A program made the position numbers and the translations under genes. Shown in pieces: positions 23,497-32,588 of a DNA stretch of 57,501 nt. The stretch is from Anaerolineales bacterium. GTDB taxonomy: Bacteria; Chloroflexota; Anaerolineae; Anaerolineales; Villigracilaceae. The notes under the pieces were generated by a model, which saw nothing but the letters and a program-made list of their open reading frames with translations, ran no database searches and had not been told where the DNA came from. The stretch covers positions 1-57,501 of the forward strand of contig JASEHI010000006.1 in the NCBI GenBank assembly GCA_030018695.1, written 5' to 3'. Within the stretch, counting starts at the first letter, position 1; every line of letters starts with the position of its first letter.

Positions 23497-26400
23497 ATGC
23501 ACTCCAACAAACCCTCCCACTCACTCGATTGGCTCTACGACCTCCTCCTTGTCCTCGTCCTGCTGGTTGGGGCGTATTTTCGTCTCGTCGGCCTCAACTG
23601 GGACGAGGGCCAGCACCCCCACCCCGATGAGCGTTTTCTGACCATGGTCGAGACGGCGCTGCAGCCCAAAGTATGCGCCGACGCATCCGTGCCGCTGGAA
23701 GCCTGCCCGCCGGAGCAGAAACGCTGGATGAGCGCCGGGGATTATTTCAACACGGCCAAATCCACGCTAAATCCGCACAACCGCGGCTATGGCTTTTTTG
23801 TCTATGGCACGCTGCCGATGTTTATCGTCCGCTATGTTGCTGAGTGGTCAGGCCAGACCGGCTACGACCAGGTCAATCTGGTCGGGAGGCTGCTCTCGGC
23901 GCTGGCGGATTTAGGCACGATCGTTCTGCTTTATTTCATCGCCGCGCGCGTCTATAACCGCCGCGTCGGACTGCTGGCGGCCGCTTTCTCCTCGCTGGCG
24001 GTGATGCAGATCCAGCAGTCGCATTTCTGGACGACGGATAATTTCACCACCTTCTTTATGTTTCTGGCGCTGTACTTTGCGGTGGAAATTGCGTGTGGGG
24101 AGAATAGAGAGAAGAGATTAGAGATTAGTAAGGAGAGGGGGACTACTCTCTCCTTTCTGTTCTCTACTCTCTCGCGCATCTTGCGCGACCCGCTCACCTG
24201 GCTCAGCCTCGCCTTCGGCTTCGCCCTCGGCATGGCGGTGGCCTCCAAGCTCAATGCGGTGGTGCTGGCGATTGTGCTGCCGGCCGCGTTTGCAGTGAGA
24301 TATTTCAGGCAGTCATCAGTCATTAGTCATCCGTCATCAGTCGAACCCGAGAAAAGAGAGCGGAACGCTGATTACTCGTCACTCATTACTCGTCACTTAT
24401 CTCTCGAAAGAATCATTCTTTTCCTTGTCATCGGGGCATTAGCTAGTATCATCTCCTTCCGCCTCTTCCAGCCCTACGCTTTCAGCGGTCCCGGCTTCTT
24501 CGGTCTCAAGCCTAATCCTGAATGGGTCGCCGACATCCGCGAACAGCGCTCCCAGGCCAGCGGCGATGCGGACGTGCCTTTCGCCCTGCAATGGGCGCGC
24601 CGCTCGCACCTGTATTCGTTCGAAAATCTGACCCTCTGGGGACTCGGCCTGCCGCTCGGCATCCTGGCCTGGGCCGGCTTCCTGTGGATGGGCTGGCGCA
24701 TCCTGAAAGGCGAGTGGAAGCAGCACGCCCTGCTTTGGGGTTGGACGGCGGCTTATTTCCTCTGGCAATCCATCCAGTTCAATCCCACCATGCGCTATCA
24801 ATTGCCCATCTACCCTTTGCTGGCGATGATGGCGGCCTGGGCCGTTATCACGTTGGCACGTTCAAACGTTCAAACGTTCAAACGTGCGAACGTGCGAACG
24901 GCTTTGGCAATAGGAATAGGCTTTCTTGTAATGTTGCTCACTCTTACTTGGGCCTATTCCTTTACTAGAATCTACACCCGCACCGAAACCCGCCTGGCTG
25001 CCTCGCGCTGGATTTTTCAGAACATCCCCGGCCCCATCAACCTGCGGCTTCAACTACCGGACGGGACAACTTACCATCAGCCGCTACCATTTCATGGCAC
25101 ACCCATCCAGCCAGGATTGCCTTTTGAAGTTGCTTTTACCGCCCAGCGGGATGGGATTTTGACGGATATTCTGCTGGCGCATATCGCCAATAACGCTGGA
25201 ACGGGAGCTGCGACCTTCAGCCTGTCTCTTGCCCTTGCGCCGAATCCCACTCCAGAGCAAATCCTTGCCACCGCCTCGCTGACGGCGGATTTCACTCCGA
25301 CGAAAGACCTGCGCGGTGAAGCCTATACACTCATGCTCAACCGCCCGGTCGCGCTGACGAAAGGCCAGACCTACTTCCTGCGTCTTGAAAATACGGACGG
25401 CGCGCTGACCTTGTCCGGCGCAGCGGTTGCCAACGAAACCGATTGGGATTTGGGCCTGCCCTTCCGCACCGAATATGATGGCTTTGGCGGCATTTATCAG
25501 GGCGGACTGAATTTCCAGGTCTATTGGCCCGACAACGCCGACCAAGTAGGTGCTGCGCAAAAATTGACCCGTTTCACCGACACGCTCAACCAGGCTGATT
25601 ACATCTTCATCCCATCCAATCACCAGTTCAGCCAGATTGTGCGCCTGCCGGAGCGTTATCCGCTGACGACGGTCTATTACCGCGAACTGCTTGGCTGTCC
25701 GCCGGAAAAAGAGATTATCTGGTGTTACAACGTGGCGCAGCCCGGCGATTTTCAGGGCAATCTGGGCTACGATCTGGCGGCGGTGTTTGAGTCTTATCCC
25801 ACACTGACCATCGGGGGTACCGAACTAATCGTCAATGACCAATTTGCCGAAGAAGCCTTCACAATTTATGACCACGCCAAGGTATTCATCTTCCAGAAGC
25901 GCGCCGATTACGACCCGCTGCACGTCGCCGCGTTGCTCGGCACTGTGGATTTGACGCATGTCGTCCATCTGACGCCGAAACAGGCCGGCAGTTACAAGGA
26001 TTTGATGCTGCCCACCGACCGGCTGGCTGTTCAGCAGGCCGGCGGGACGTGGTCGGAATTGTTCGATTATCAGGCGCTGCAAAACCGCTATCCGCTCATT
26101 GGGTTGGTTTTGTGGTATCTCACCATTTTTTTCCTCGGCCTGTTTGCCTATCCGTTTGTGCGCATGGCGCTGCCCGGCCTGGCGGATAGAGGCTATCCGC
26201 TGGCGCGCATCGCCGGTTTGCTGCTCTGGGCCTGGCTATCCTGGCTGGCCGGTTCGCTCGGATTGACCTACAGCCGGGGAATGATCGCAGTCGCTTTCGG
26301 GGCGGTAGCGCTGATCGGCGCCGCGCTGGCTTATGCGCAGCACCTACTCGGTCGTCAACGCGCGGAATTGCGCGCTGAGTGGAAGTCGAAACGCAAATAC

Positions 26401-28716
26401 TTCCTCATCGTCGAAGGGTTGTTCCTGGCCTTCTTCCTGCTGGATTTATTCATCCGCTTCGCCAACCCGGACCTCTGGCATGAGGTCAATGGCGGTGAGC
26501 GTCCGATGAACTTTTCTTATTTCAATGCCGTCTTGAAGAGCACCACCTTCCCACCTTACGACCCCTGGTTCGCGGGCGGCTATATCAACTATTATTACTT
26601 CGGTTACGTGATCGTCGGCACGCCGGTCAAACTGCTCGGCATCGTCCCTTCGATTGCCTACAACTTCATCCTGCCAACGCTGTTCGCCATGCTGGCGATA
26701 GCGGCGTTTTCGGTGGGTTGGAACCTCTCAGCCAAAGATGAAAGCGGAAAGATGAAAGATGAAGGCGGAAGGCTTGCCCTGAGCGAAGTCGAAGGGCTTG
26801 CCCTGAGCGAAGTCGAAGGGCTGAAGGCGGAAAAATTCATCCTTCATCCTTCATCCTTCATCCCTGGCCTGGCTGCCTCCAGCGCAATGGTGCTGCTCGG
26901 CAACCTCGGCATCCTCCGCTTGTTTTACCGCGGTTTCATGTGCAGTGCTGCCCCGAGCGCGCGGATCGGTTTTACCAATATCCATGATTGCATCATTGCC
27001 CCGGGCGGGTTGATTGACAAGGCCAGCATCTTCGAGCGCATCTGGTGGACTGTGAAAGGTTTCTTCCTCTCCCTGAATGGTCTAAACCTGTCTCTCCCGT
27101 CCCGCGACTGGTTCTGGTGGCCCAGCCGCGCCCTGCCATTCGCCTCCGGTGACCCGATTACTGAATTCCCGCTTTTTACTTTCCTGTGGTCCGACTTGCA
27201 CGCGCACATGATTGCTTTCTCGCTGACGGTGCTGGTGATCGCCTGGGTGCTCTCTGTGCTGCTGGCGAAAGGCAGGTGGAAGAGCCGCCTGGATGCCTGC
27301 CTGGGTCTCTTCCTCGGCGGGTTGGTGATCGGCGCGCTCAAACCGACCAACACCTGGGATTTCTATACCTACCTAGCATTGGGTGCGCTGGTTCTGTTCT
27401 ACACGCTCGTCCACTACGCCGACGTGGAACGCCTCCGGCTGCCTCTTCCGGGGTGGGGGAAGCGCCTCCTGCTGGCAGCCGGCGCGGCCGTCGCGCTGGT
27501 GGCCGTAGGGTCCCTCCTGCTTTACCAGCCTTTCTCGCATTGGTTTGCGCAAGCCTATAACACGGTCGAACCCTGGAAAGGCGGGCGCTCGAACATCTCC
27601 TCCTACCTCGTCCACTGGGGCGTGTTTCTATTCTTCATCGTCTCCTGGATGGTTTGGGAGACGCGTCAGTGGCTGGCCGAGACGCCGCTCTCTGCCCTGC
27701 GCAAACTACGTCCCTACCGGGATCTGATCTACGCCGCGCTGCTCCTCATTCTTCTTGCGCTGATCCTCCAGCAGGCCTGGGTCATGAGTTCCAGCCAGAA
27801 TGTTCCCTGGAAAGGCGTCACTATTCTCTGGCTGGCCTTACCGCTGGCGGTTTGGGCGGCGGTGTTGATTTTCCGTCCGGAAATCCCGGCCTGCCCTGAG
27901 CACAGTCGAAGGGATGGCAAACGCCTGATCCTGTTCATGGTCGGCACCAGCCTGCTGCTGACGATGGTGGTCGAGATCATCGTCCTGCGCGGGGATGTGG
28001 GGCGCATGAACACCGTCTTCAAGTTTTACGTGCAAGCCTGGATCATGCTCGGCATCAGTGCCGCGGCGGCTTTCGGCTGGCTGCTGGTCGAAATCCCGCA
28101 CTGGCTGCCCGGCTGGCGCACAGCCTGGAATGTAACCGCGGCCATCCTGGTTTCATGCGCGGCGCTCTTCCTGTTGGTGGTCGGGATGGTCAAGATTCGC
28201 GACCGCATGAATCCCGCCGCCCCGCATGGCCTCGACAGCATGACCTACATGGCCTATGCTCATTACGCCGATTTCGGCGTGGACATGGACTTGAGCCAGG
28301 ATTACCGCGCCATTCGCTGGATGCAAGACAACGTCCAGGGATCGCCGGTCATCGTGGAGGCCAACGTGCCGGAGTACCGCTGGGGCACGCGTTTCACCAT
28401 CTACACCGGCCTGCCCGGCGTGGTCGGCTGGAACTGGCACCAGCGCCAGCAGCGCGCCTTGATGTCCAACTGGGTCTGGGAGCGCGTCGCTGAGATTGCC
28501 GATTTCTACACCACCACAGATCCGGCTGCCGCGCAGGCCTTCTTGAAGAAATACAATGTCCGTTACATTATCGTTGGACAACTGGAGCGCGCCGCATATA
28601 GCGGCGAAGGTTTGTCGAAATTTGATTGGCTCAACGGACAATTGTGGCAGGAAGTGTATCGCGATGGACAGACGGTTATCTACAAAGTGCCCGAAGGGTA
28701 CGAGGTTTTGCCTTGA
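23497..28716 (+). CDS. GT39-DUF2298 (YYY) fusion membrane protein
   Basis: 1739 residues. Residues 1 to about 860 are a GT39/PMT-like transferase: LVGLNWDEGQHPHPDE in the first loop, many helices, then an external beta-rich domain (about 500-800). Residues about 862 to 1739 are a complete Chlor_Arch_YYY/DUF2298 protein with the signature GGYINYYYFGY near residue 1030, SDLHAHM, and a final MNTVFKFYVQAW helix plus soluble tail. The second half is nearly the same length as the separate DUF2298 protein downstream (867). Probably transfers or flips a lipid-linked sugar at the envelope (inference). Five repeat insertions in loops keep the frame. Confidence 0.85.
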   Translation: MHSNKPSHSLDWLYDLLLVLVLLVGAYFRLVGLNWDEGQHPHPDERFLTMVETALQPKVCADASVPLEACPPEQKRWMSAGDYFNTAKSTLNPHNRGYGFFVYGTLPMFIVRYVAEWSGQTGYDQVNLVGRLLSALADLGTIVLLYFIAARVYNRRVGLLAAAFSSLAVMQIQQSHFWTTDNFTTFFMFLALYFAVEIACGENREKRLEISKERGTTLSFLFSTLSRILRDPLTWLSLAFGFALGMAVASKLNAVVLAIVLPAAFAVRYFRQSSVISHPSSVEPEKRERNADYSSLITRHLSLERIILFLVIGALASIISFRLFQPYAFSGPGFFGLKPNPEWVADIREQRSQASGDADVPFALQWARRSHLYSFENLTLWGLGLPLGILAWAGFLWMGWRILKGEWKQHALLWGWTAAYFLWQSIQFNPTMRYQLPIYPLLAMMAAWAVITLARSNVQTFKRANVRTALAIGIGFLVMLLTLTWAYSFTRIYTRTETRLAASRWIFQNIPGPINLRLQLPDGTTYHQPLPFHGTPIQPGLPFEVAFTAQRDGILTDILLAHIANNAGTGAATFSLSLALAPNPTPEQILATASLTADFTPTKDLRGEAYTLMLNRPVALTKGQTYFLRLENTDGALTLSGAAVANETDWDLGLPFRTEYDGFGGIYQGGLNFQVYWPDNADQVGAAQKLTRFTDTLNQADYIFIPSNHQFSQIVRLPERYPLTTVYYRELLGCPPEKEIIWCYNVAQPGDFQGNLGYDLAAVFESYPTLTIGGTELIVNDQFAEEAFTIYDHAKVFIFQKRADYDPLHVAALLGTVDLTHVVHLTPKQAGSYKDLMLPTDRLAVQQAGGTWSELFDYQALQNRYPLIGLVLWYLTIFFLGLFAYPFVRMALPGLADRGYPLARIAGLLLWAWLSWLAGSLGLTYSRGMIAVAFGAVALIGAALAYAQHLLGRQRAELRAEWKSKRKYFLIVEGLFLAFFLLDLFIRFANPDLWHEVNGGERPMNFSYFNAVLKSTTFPPYDPWFAGGYINYYYFGYVIVGTPVKLLGIVPSIAYNFILPTLFAMLAIAAFSVGWNLSAKDESGKMKDEGGRLALSEVEGLALSEVEGLKAEKFILHPSSFIPGLAASSAMVLLGNLGILRLFYRGFMCSAAPSARIGFTNIHDCIIAPGGLIDKASIFERIWWTVKGFFLSLNGLNLSLPSRDWFWWPSRALPFASGDPITEFPLFTFLWSDLHAHMIAFSLTVLVIAWVLSVLLAKGRWKSRLDACLGLFLGGLVIGALKPTNTWDFYTYLALGALVLFYTLVHYADVERLRLPLPGWGKRLLLAAGAAVALVAVGSLLLYQPFSHWFAQAYNTVEPWKGGRSNISSYLVHWGVFLFFIVSWMVWETRQWLAETPLSALRKLRPYRDLIYAALLLILLALILQQAWVMSSSQNVPWKGVTILWLALPLAVWAAVLIFRPEIPACPEHSRRDGKRLILFMVGTSLLLTMVVEIIVLRGDVGRMNTVFKFYVQAWIMLGISAAAAFGWLLVEIPHWLPGWRTAWNVTAAILVSCAALFLLVVGMVKIRDRMNPAAPHGLDSMTYMAYAHYADFGVDMDLSQDYRAIRWMQDNVQGSPVIVEANVPEYRWGTRFTIYTGLPGVVGWNWHQRQQRALMSNWVWERVAEIADFYTTTDPAAAQAFLKKYNVRYIIVGQLERAAYSGEGLSKFDWLNGQLWQEVYRDGQTVIYKVPEGYEVLP
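24097..24173. repeat. In-frame stutter palindrome GAGAATAGAGAG
   Basis: The left arm iterates GAGATTAG/GAGAATAG and the right arm CTCTCTCC/TTCTCTAC; GGAGAG pairs with CTCTCC around GGGGACTA. Encodes a charged loop near residues 201-226 of the fusion protein. Confidence 0.8.
24309..24400. repeat. In-frame CAGTCATC / ACTCGTCA tract
   Basis: Left words GTCATCAGTCATTAGTCATC and right words TACTCGTCACTCATTACTCG frame a GA-rich centre. Encodes residues about 271-302, a loop between membrane helices of the fusion protein. Confidence 0.75.
24849..24900. repeat. In-frame ACGTTCAAACGTTC palindromic tract
   Basis: CACGTTGGCACGTTCAAACG then AACGTGCGAACGTGCGAACG. Encodes a basic loop (RSNVQTFKRANVRT) near residues 452-468. 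Same word family as the grpE-dnaK spacer. Confidence 0.8.
25541..25560. repeat. Short CCAAGTAGGTGCTGCGCA element ('empty' site)
   Basis: Matches the flanks of the 43-bp element at 33034, 35772, 38178 and 39440 but lacks the REP core. Read in frame as DQVGAAQ. Confidence 0.65.
26734..26864. repeat. In-frame stutter palindrome carrying a REP doublet
   Basis: Left arm of AAGATGAAAG/GATGAAGGCGG words (26734-26770), right arm of CATCCTTCATCC words (26838-26864), and between them two exact 24-bp copies (26771-26794, 26795-26818) holding CCCTGAGCGAAGTCGAAGGG. Encodes the LALSEVEG doublet and flanks, residues about 1080-1123 of the fusion protein. Confidence 0.9.
27894..27913. repeat. In-frame REP palindrome
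   Basis: CCCTGAGCACAGTCGAAGGG, read as CPEHSRRDG in a loop of the fusion protein. Confidence 0.8.
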
Positions 28717-28726
28717 CTTTACGTAT

Positions 28727-28790
28727 TTCGCAGTCCGCAACTCGTAACACGAAACACGCAGCACGTAGCACGCAACACGTAAAACGTGAT
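28727..28790. repeat. ACACGCAGCACG stutter tract
   Basis: Iterated AACACGAAACACGCAGCACG-type words in the spacer before the DUF952-GNAT gene. The outer TTTACGT/ACGTAAA can pair. Confidence 0.7.
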
Positions 28791-28805
28791 AGATTGGAAG
28801 ACGAC

Positions 28806-29798
28806 ATGACCCTAATCCTCCACATCACCTCCCGCGCCTCCTGGCTTGCCGCGAAAAAATCAGGCAATTACGCCGCCGACACGCTGAAGACCGAAGGCTT
28901 CATCCATTGCTCGACGCGTGAGCAGATACTGCGCGTCGCGAATTCTATCTTCGCCGGTCAGCGCGGATTGGTGCTGCTGGTCATTGACCCGCGGCGACTC
29001 AGGCCCGAGGTCCGTTGGGAGCCGGGTGCGGATAAGCCGGAGGAACTGTTCCCCCACGTTTACGGTGTGATCAATCTGGATGCAGTGGTCGAAGTCACGG
29101 ATTTCGAGCCTGGCGCGGATGGCTTGTTCGTGCTGCCGTCATCCTTGCCGAAGGCCTACCCGGTAGAGCGCGAAATGGAAGGTGAGTTGATCATTCGCCC
29201 GGCTCGCCCGGAAGATGCCAAATCCGCTGTAAGGTTGATGCACCTGGCGTTGGGCCGCTTCGGTGAATACTTCTTTGGAAATGGTCAGCCAGCCAAAACG
29301 TTGGCTGTGTTTGAGAGGTTGTTTGTCGCCGGGAATAACCGCTTTGGTCACGAACATACTTTTGTCGCCGAGAAAAATGGGGACATCGCCGGGCTGCTGC
29401 TCGCTCATCCTGCAAAAATCATGCTGCGGCTGGATCGCCAGACCGGGTGGCATCTGTTTAGAATACTTGGCTTGGGCGAAGTTTTGCGCATCTTCGTGCG
29501 CCTCTTGCCTTTGGCTGGCGGCCGGGAGGCTGAACGAGACGAATACTATATCAGCAATTTGGCCGTTTTTCCCCAATTCCAGGGTCAGGGGATCGGCAGG
29601 CGCCTGCTGGCGTTTACGGAGGAACAGGCAGCCAGGAACGGCTTGAGAAAATGCTCTTTGCTCGTGGCGTTACAAAATGATGCCGCGCGCCAGTTCTATT
29701 TGCGTTTGGGATATCGCATCGTGGAAACGGTGATTTACTCCCGCTTGCAGCAGCGTTGCGGCGATAGTGGTTATCAGCGTATGGTGAAGGTGCTGTAA
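28806..29798 (+). CDS. DUF952-GNAT fusion protein
   Basis: 330 residues from the ATG at 28806, with GGAAG 5 nt upstream; codons further upstream come from the repeat tract. Residues 1 to about 112 match DUF952: MTLILHITSRASW, EGFIHCSTREQIL, and ELFPHVYGVINLDAVVEV. From about residue 125 a GNAT domain follows: LIIRPARPEDAKSAVRLM, ISNLAVFPQFQGQGIGRRLL (acetyl-CoA loop) and FYLRLGYRIVE. An acetyltransferase acting on a small molecule or protein is likely; the DUF952 role is unknown. It sits between two DUF2298 genes and may be carried along with them. Confidence 0.87.
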   Translation: MTLILHITSRASWLAAKKSGNYAADTLKTEGFIHCSTREQILRVANSIFAGQRGLVLLVIDPRRLRPEVRWEPGADKPEELFPHVYGVINLDAVVEVTDFEPGADGLFVLPSSLPKAYPVEREMEGELIIRPARPEDAKSAVRLMHLALGRFGEYFFGNGQPAKTLAVFERLFVAGNNRFGHEHTFVAEKNGDIAGLLLAHPAKIMLRLDRQTGWHLFRILGLGEVLRIFVRLLPLAGGREAERDEYYISNLAVFPQFQGQGIGRRLLAFTEEQAARNGLRKCSLLVALQNDAARQFYLRLGYRIVETVIYSRLQQRCGDSGYQRMVKVL

Positions 29799-29823
29799 TT
29801 TACAGGATTTAGGTTGATTTTCT

Positions 29824-32427
29824 ATGCTTTCATTCTTCTCCTGGTATCTCGCCATCTCATTTCTCGGCCTGTTGACTTTCCCGCTGGCTTTTCGCCTCTT
29901 CCCGGCCTTGGCCGACCGCGGCTATAGCCTGGCGCGGGCGCTGGGACTGTTGCTCTGGGGCTACATCTTCTGGCTGTTGGCCTCGCTGGGGATGGCGTCA
30001 AACAACCTCGGCGGATTGATCCTGGCATTGCTGATACTGGCAGGCTTGAGCGCCTGGGCGTTTTGGAAAACAGCCCACGTTCAACCAATCGCCGATAACC
30101 AACCTTCACCCGTCACTCGTCACTCGTCACTCGTCACTCATCACTCATCACTCGTCACCTGGCTAAAATCCAACCTCCGCCTGATCTTCATCACTGAGGC
30201 GCTCTTCCTGCTTGCCTTTGCCTTCCTCGCCCTCGTCCGCGCCGCCAACCCGGAGATTAGCGGCACCGAAAAGCCAATGGAACTGGCCTTCATCAATGCC
30301 ATCCTGCGCTCGCCTTCCTTCCCGCCGCATGACCCCTGGCTGTCGGGGTACGCCATCTCGTATTACTACTTCGGCTATGTCTTGACGGCCATGCTTGCCA
30401 AACTGACCGCCACCGCAGGCAGCGTTGCCTTCAACCTTATGCTCGCGCTGGTCTTCGCCCTGAGCGCGGTCGGCGCGTATGGCATCCTGTATAACCTGCT
30501 GGCGGCTTTTCGCGCCTCGCGCAACCCTGCTCTTGACGAAGGGCCGCAGCCCGCAACACGCAACACGCATCACGCATTCCTCGGCATCTCATTTCTCGGC
30601 CCCTTATTTCTCCTCCTCGTCTCCAACCTCGAAGGCTTCCTCGAAGTCCTCCATCGGCGCGGCCTCTTTTGGCCTTCCGCCAGCCAGCCTTCGACCTTCG
30701 ACCTTCAACCTTCAACCAATTTTTGGACCTGGCTGGATATCAAAGACCTCACCCATCCGCCCTCCCAACCCCTCGGCTGGAGCCCGGATCGTTATCTTTG
30801 GTGGTGGCGCGCCTCGCGTGTGGTGCAGGATTACGATCTGTCCGGCGTCTGGCGCGAGATCATAGACGAGTTTCCCTTTTTCTCCTATTTGCTCGGCGAC
30901 CTGCACCCGCACGTACTGGCCATGCCCTTCGGCCTGCTGGCAGTCGCGGCCGCCTTCAACCTGTTCCTCGGCGGCTGGCGCGGCGAAACGAACCTCGGCC
31001 TCCACCGGCTGCCCATCAGCCGCTCCGGTTTACTCTTCTCCGCGCTCCTCCTAGGCGGGCTGGCCTTTCTGAACACGTGGGATATCCTCATCGGCTTTGC
31101 CCTGATTGTCGGCGCATATATCCTGGCGCGGGCGCATGACGGCGGCTGGAACTGGGCGCGGCTGGAAGATGTATTCCTGCTCGGCCTGCCTCTCGGCCTT
31201 CTCGCCATTCTGCTCTACCTGCCCTTTTATGTCGGCTTCTCCTCCCAGGCGGGCGGTGTCCTGCCCAACCTGATCTACCCGACGCGCGGCGCGCACCTGT
31301 GGGTCATGTTCGGATCGCTGCTCCTGCCAATCTTTGCCTTGCTTTTCTACTTTTGGCGGGGAGAGAAACGCCCGGCCAATTGGGTCTTGGGAATTGGCCT
31401 GGCGTTTGGTTTGGTATTTTTCTTGTGGCTTTTTTCCTGGGCGATGGCATGGTTCGCCGAGTTGCGGCTTCCAGAGTTCGCCGCCTCGTTTTTGCAATCC
31501 CAAGGCGCGACCGACGCACTGGGCTTTTTTGCGAGCGCAAATCTCAAGCGGTTATCCTCTGCCGGTGGTTTGCTGACCTTGCTGGCGTTGTTGGCGTTTC
31601 CGTTGGCGTTCCTCTTGAAGGCAGAAGGCGGAAGGATGAAGGATGAAGCGAAGGAACCATTCCCTTCATCCTTCATCCTTCATCTTTCATCCTTTGGCCC
31701 TCATCCTTCATCCTTCGTGTTGCTGCTCATCCTCCTCGCCGCCCTGCTCGTCCTCGCCCCAGAATTTATTTACCTGCGCGACCAGTTCGGCTGGCGCATG
31801 AACACCATCTTTAAGTTCTACTATCAAGCCTGGCTGATGTGGAGCCTGGCGGCCGCTTTCGGCGCAGCGGTCATGTTGCAGAGCCTGCGCCGCGTCTGGA
31901 ATTGGCTCTACAGTATCGGGCTGATCATTCTGCTCTTCGCGGCGCTCACTTACCCGACCCTCAGCCTGCTGGCAAAAACTAACAACTTCCGTCCGCCCTC
32001 CGGCCTCACGCTGGACGGCGCAGCCCATCTCGACCGCCATTACCCCGAAGACGCCAAGGCCATCCGCTGGCTGCAGACTGCGCCCTACGGGGTGATTGTC
32101 GAGGCCACCACGCCGACCGCCAGTTACTCTGACTATGCTCACATCTCAACTTATACTGGACTCCCGGCCGTGCTTGGCTGGCCGATGCACCAGTCCCAGT
32201 GGCGCGGCGGTTACGCTGAACAGGGCACGCGCATGGCTGACATCCAACGCCTGTACGAGACCAGCGACTGGAACACAGCCCAGGCCATCCTGAGCCAGTA
32301 CAACGCCCGCTACGTTTATGTTGGCACGTTGGAACGGAACACCTACCGCATCAATGAGACCAAATTCCAGCGATTTCTCCGTCCGGTTTACCAGCTTGGT
32401 AACGTGACGATTTACGAAGCGCCGTAA
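29824..32427 (+). CDS. DUF2298 (Chlor_Arch_YYY) membrane protein
   Basis: 867 residues, roughly 18-20 helices. The family hallmark YAISYYYFGY is at about residues 178-187, with WWWRASRVV, GDLHPHVLAMPF, and the late block MNTIFKFYYQAWLMW followed by a soluble tail (STYTGLPAVLGWPMHQ). The whole protein aligns by eye with the second half of the 1739-residue fusion upstream. Function unknown; the pairing with GT39 proteins suggests lipid-linked glycan transfer at the envelope. Four stutter tracts are read in frame (residues about 95-112, 235-252, 289-299, 601-631), always in loops between helices. Confidence 0.87.
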   Translation: MLSFFSWYLAISFLGLLTFPLAFRLFPALADRGYSLARALGLLLWGYIFWLLASLGMASNNLGGLILALLILAGLSAWAFWKTAHVQPIADNQPSPVTRHSSLVTHHSSLVTWLKSNLRLIFITEALFLLAFAFLALVRAANPEISGTEKPMELAFINAILRSPSFPPHDPWLSGYAISYYYFGYVLTAMLAKLTATAGSVAFNLMLALVFALSAVGAYGILYNLLAAFRASRNPALDEGPQPATRNTHHAFLGISFLGPLFLLLVSNLEGFLEVLHRRGLFWPSASQPSTFDLQPSTNFWTWLDIKDLTHPPSQPLGWSPDRYLWWWRASRVVQDYDLSGVWREIIDEFPFFSYLLGDLHPHVLAMPFGLLAVAAAFNLFLGGWRGETNLGLHRLPISRSGLLFSALLLGGLAFLNTWDILIGFALIVGAYILARAHDGGWNWARLEDVFLLGLPLGLLAILLYLPFYVGFSSQAGGVLPNLIYPTRGAHLWVMFGSLLLPIFALLFYFWRGEKRPANWVLGIGLAFGLVFFLWLFSWAMAWFAELRLPEFAASFLQSQGATDALGFFASANLKRLSSAGGLLTLLALLAFPLAFLLKAEGGRMKDEAKEPFPSSFILHLSSFGPHPSSFVLLLILLAALLVLAPEFIYLRDQFGWRMNTIFKFYYQAWLMWSLAAAFGAAVMLQSLRRVWNWLYSIGLIILLFAALTYPTLSLLAKTNNFRPPSGLTLDGAAHLDRHYPEDAKAIRWLQTAPYGVIVEATTPTASYSDYAHISTYTGLPAVLGWPMHQSQWRGGYAEQGTRMADIQRLYETSDWNTAQAILSQYNARYVYVGTLERNTYRINETKFQRFLRPVYQLGNVTIYEAP
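30107..30158. repeat. In-frame CACTCGTCACTCATCA tract
   Basis: Six iterations of CACTCGT/CACTCAT encode SPVTRHSSLVTHHSSLVT in a loop of the DUF2298 protein. Same words in prmA at 53084. Confidence 0.85.
30525..30577. repeat. In-frame REP-like core plus ACACGCAACACG words
   Basis: CCCTGCTCTTGACGAAGGG followed by CGCAACACGCAACACGCATC. Read as LDEGPQPATRNTHHAF in a loop. Confidence 0.7.
30688..30718. repeat. In-frame CTTCGACCTTCAACC tract
   Basis: Four iterations of CCTTCGA/CCTTCAA encode QPSTFDLQPSTN in the DUF2298 protein. Confidence 0.7.
31624..31716. repeat. In-frame stutter palindrome GGATGAAGGATGAAG
   Basis: Left arm GAAGGCGGAAGGATGAAGGA, right arm CTTCATCCTTCATCCTTCAT. Encodes residues about 601-631 of the DUF2298 protein, a charged then Ser-Phe-rich loop. 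Same words as at 26734. Confidence 0.85.
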
Positions 32428-32436
32428 CTCACCATA

Positions 32437-32500
32437 ACCCCCAACCCGCAGGGTGCTTCCCTAAAGGGACGCTACGCGGTCGCGAAGAACGGGGGCAATA
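32437..32500. repeat. ACCCCCAACCC...GAACGGGGGC hairpin element
   Basis: AACCCCCAACCCGCAGGGTG ... GAAGAACGGGGGC with internal CCCTAAAGGG. Relative of the insertion in tlyA at 9466. It lies in the spacer after the DUF2298 gene. Confidence 0.65.
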
Positions 32501-32551
32501 AGCAAATGCCTCGGTGCGTTAATGCTCATTCGGTTATTCGTTGGATATTCG

Positions 32552-32582
32552 TTGACGGAGTTCCTTGGAATCCATGTAAAAT
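32552..32582 (+). promoter_or_regulatory. Promoter of GT39-like gene, leaderless
   Basis: TTGACG (32552-32557), 19 bp, then TAAAAT (32577-32582), which ends 6 nt before the ATG at 32589. No Shine-Dalgarno sequence. Confidence 0.55.
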
Positions 32583-32588
32583 ACACCT

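Noticed and set aside
28626-28805. Upstream start for the DUF952-GNAT gene
   Set aside because: Overlaps the end of the fusion gene and runs through a stutter tract; a GGAAG RBS marks the ATG at 28806.
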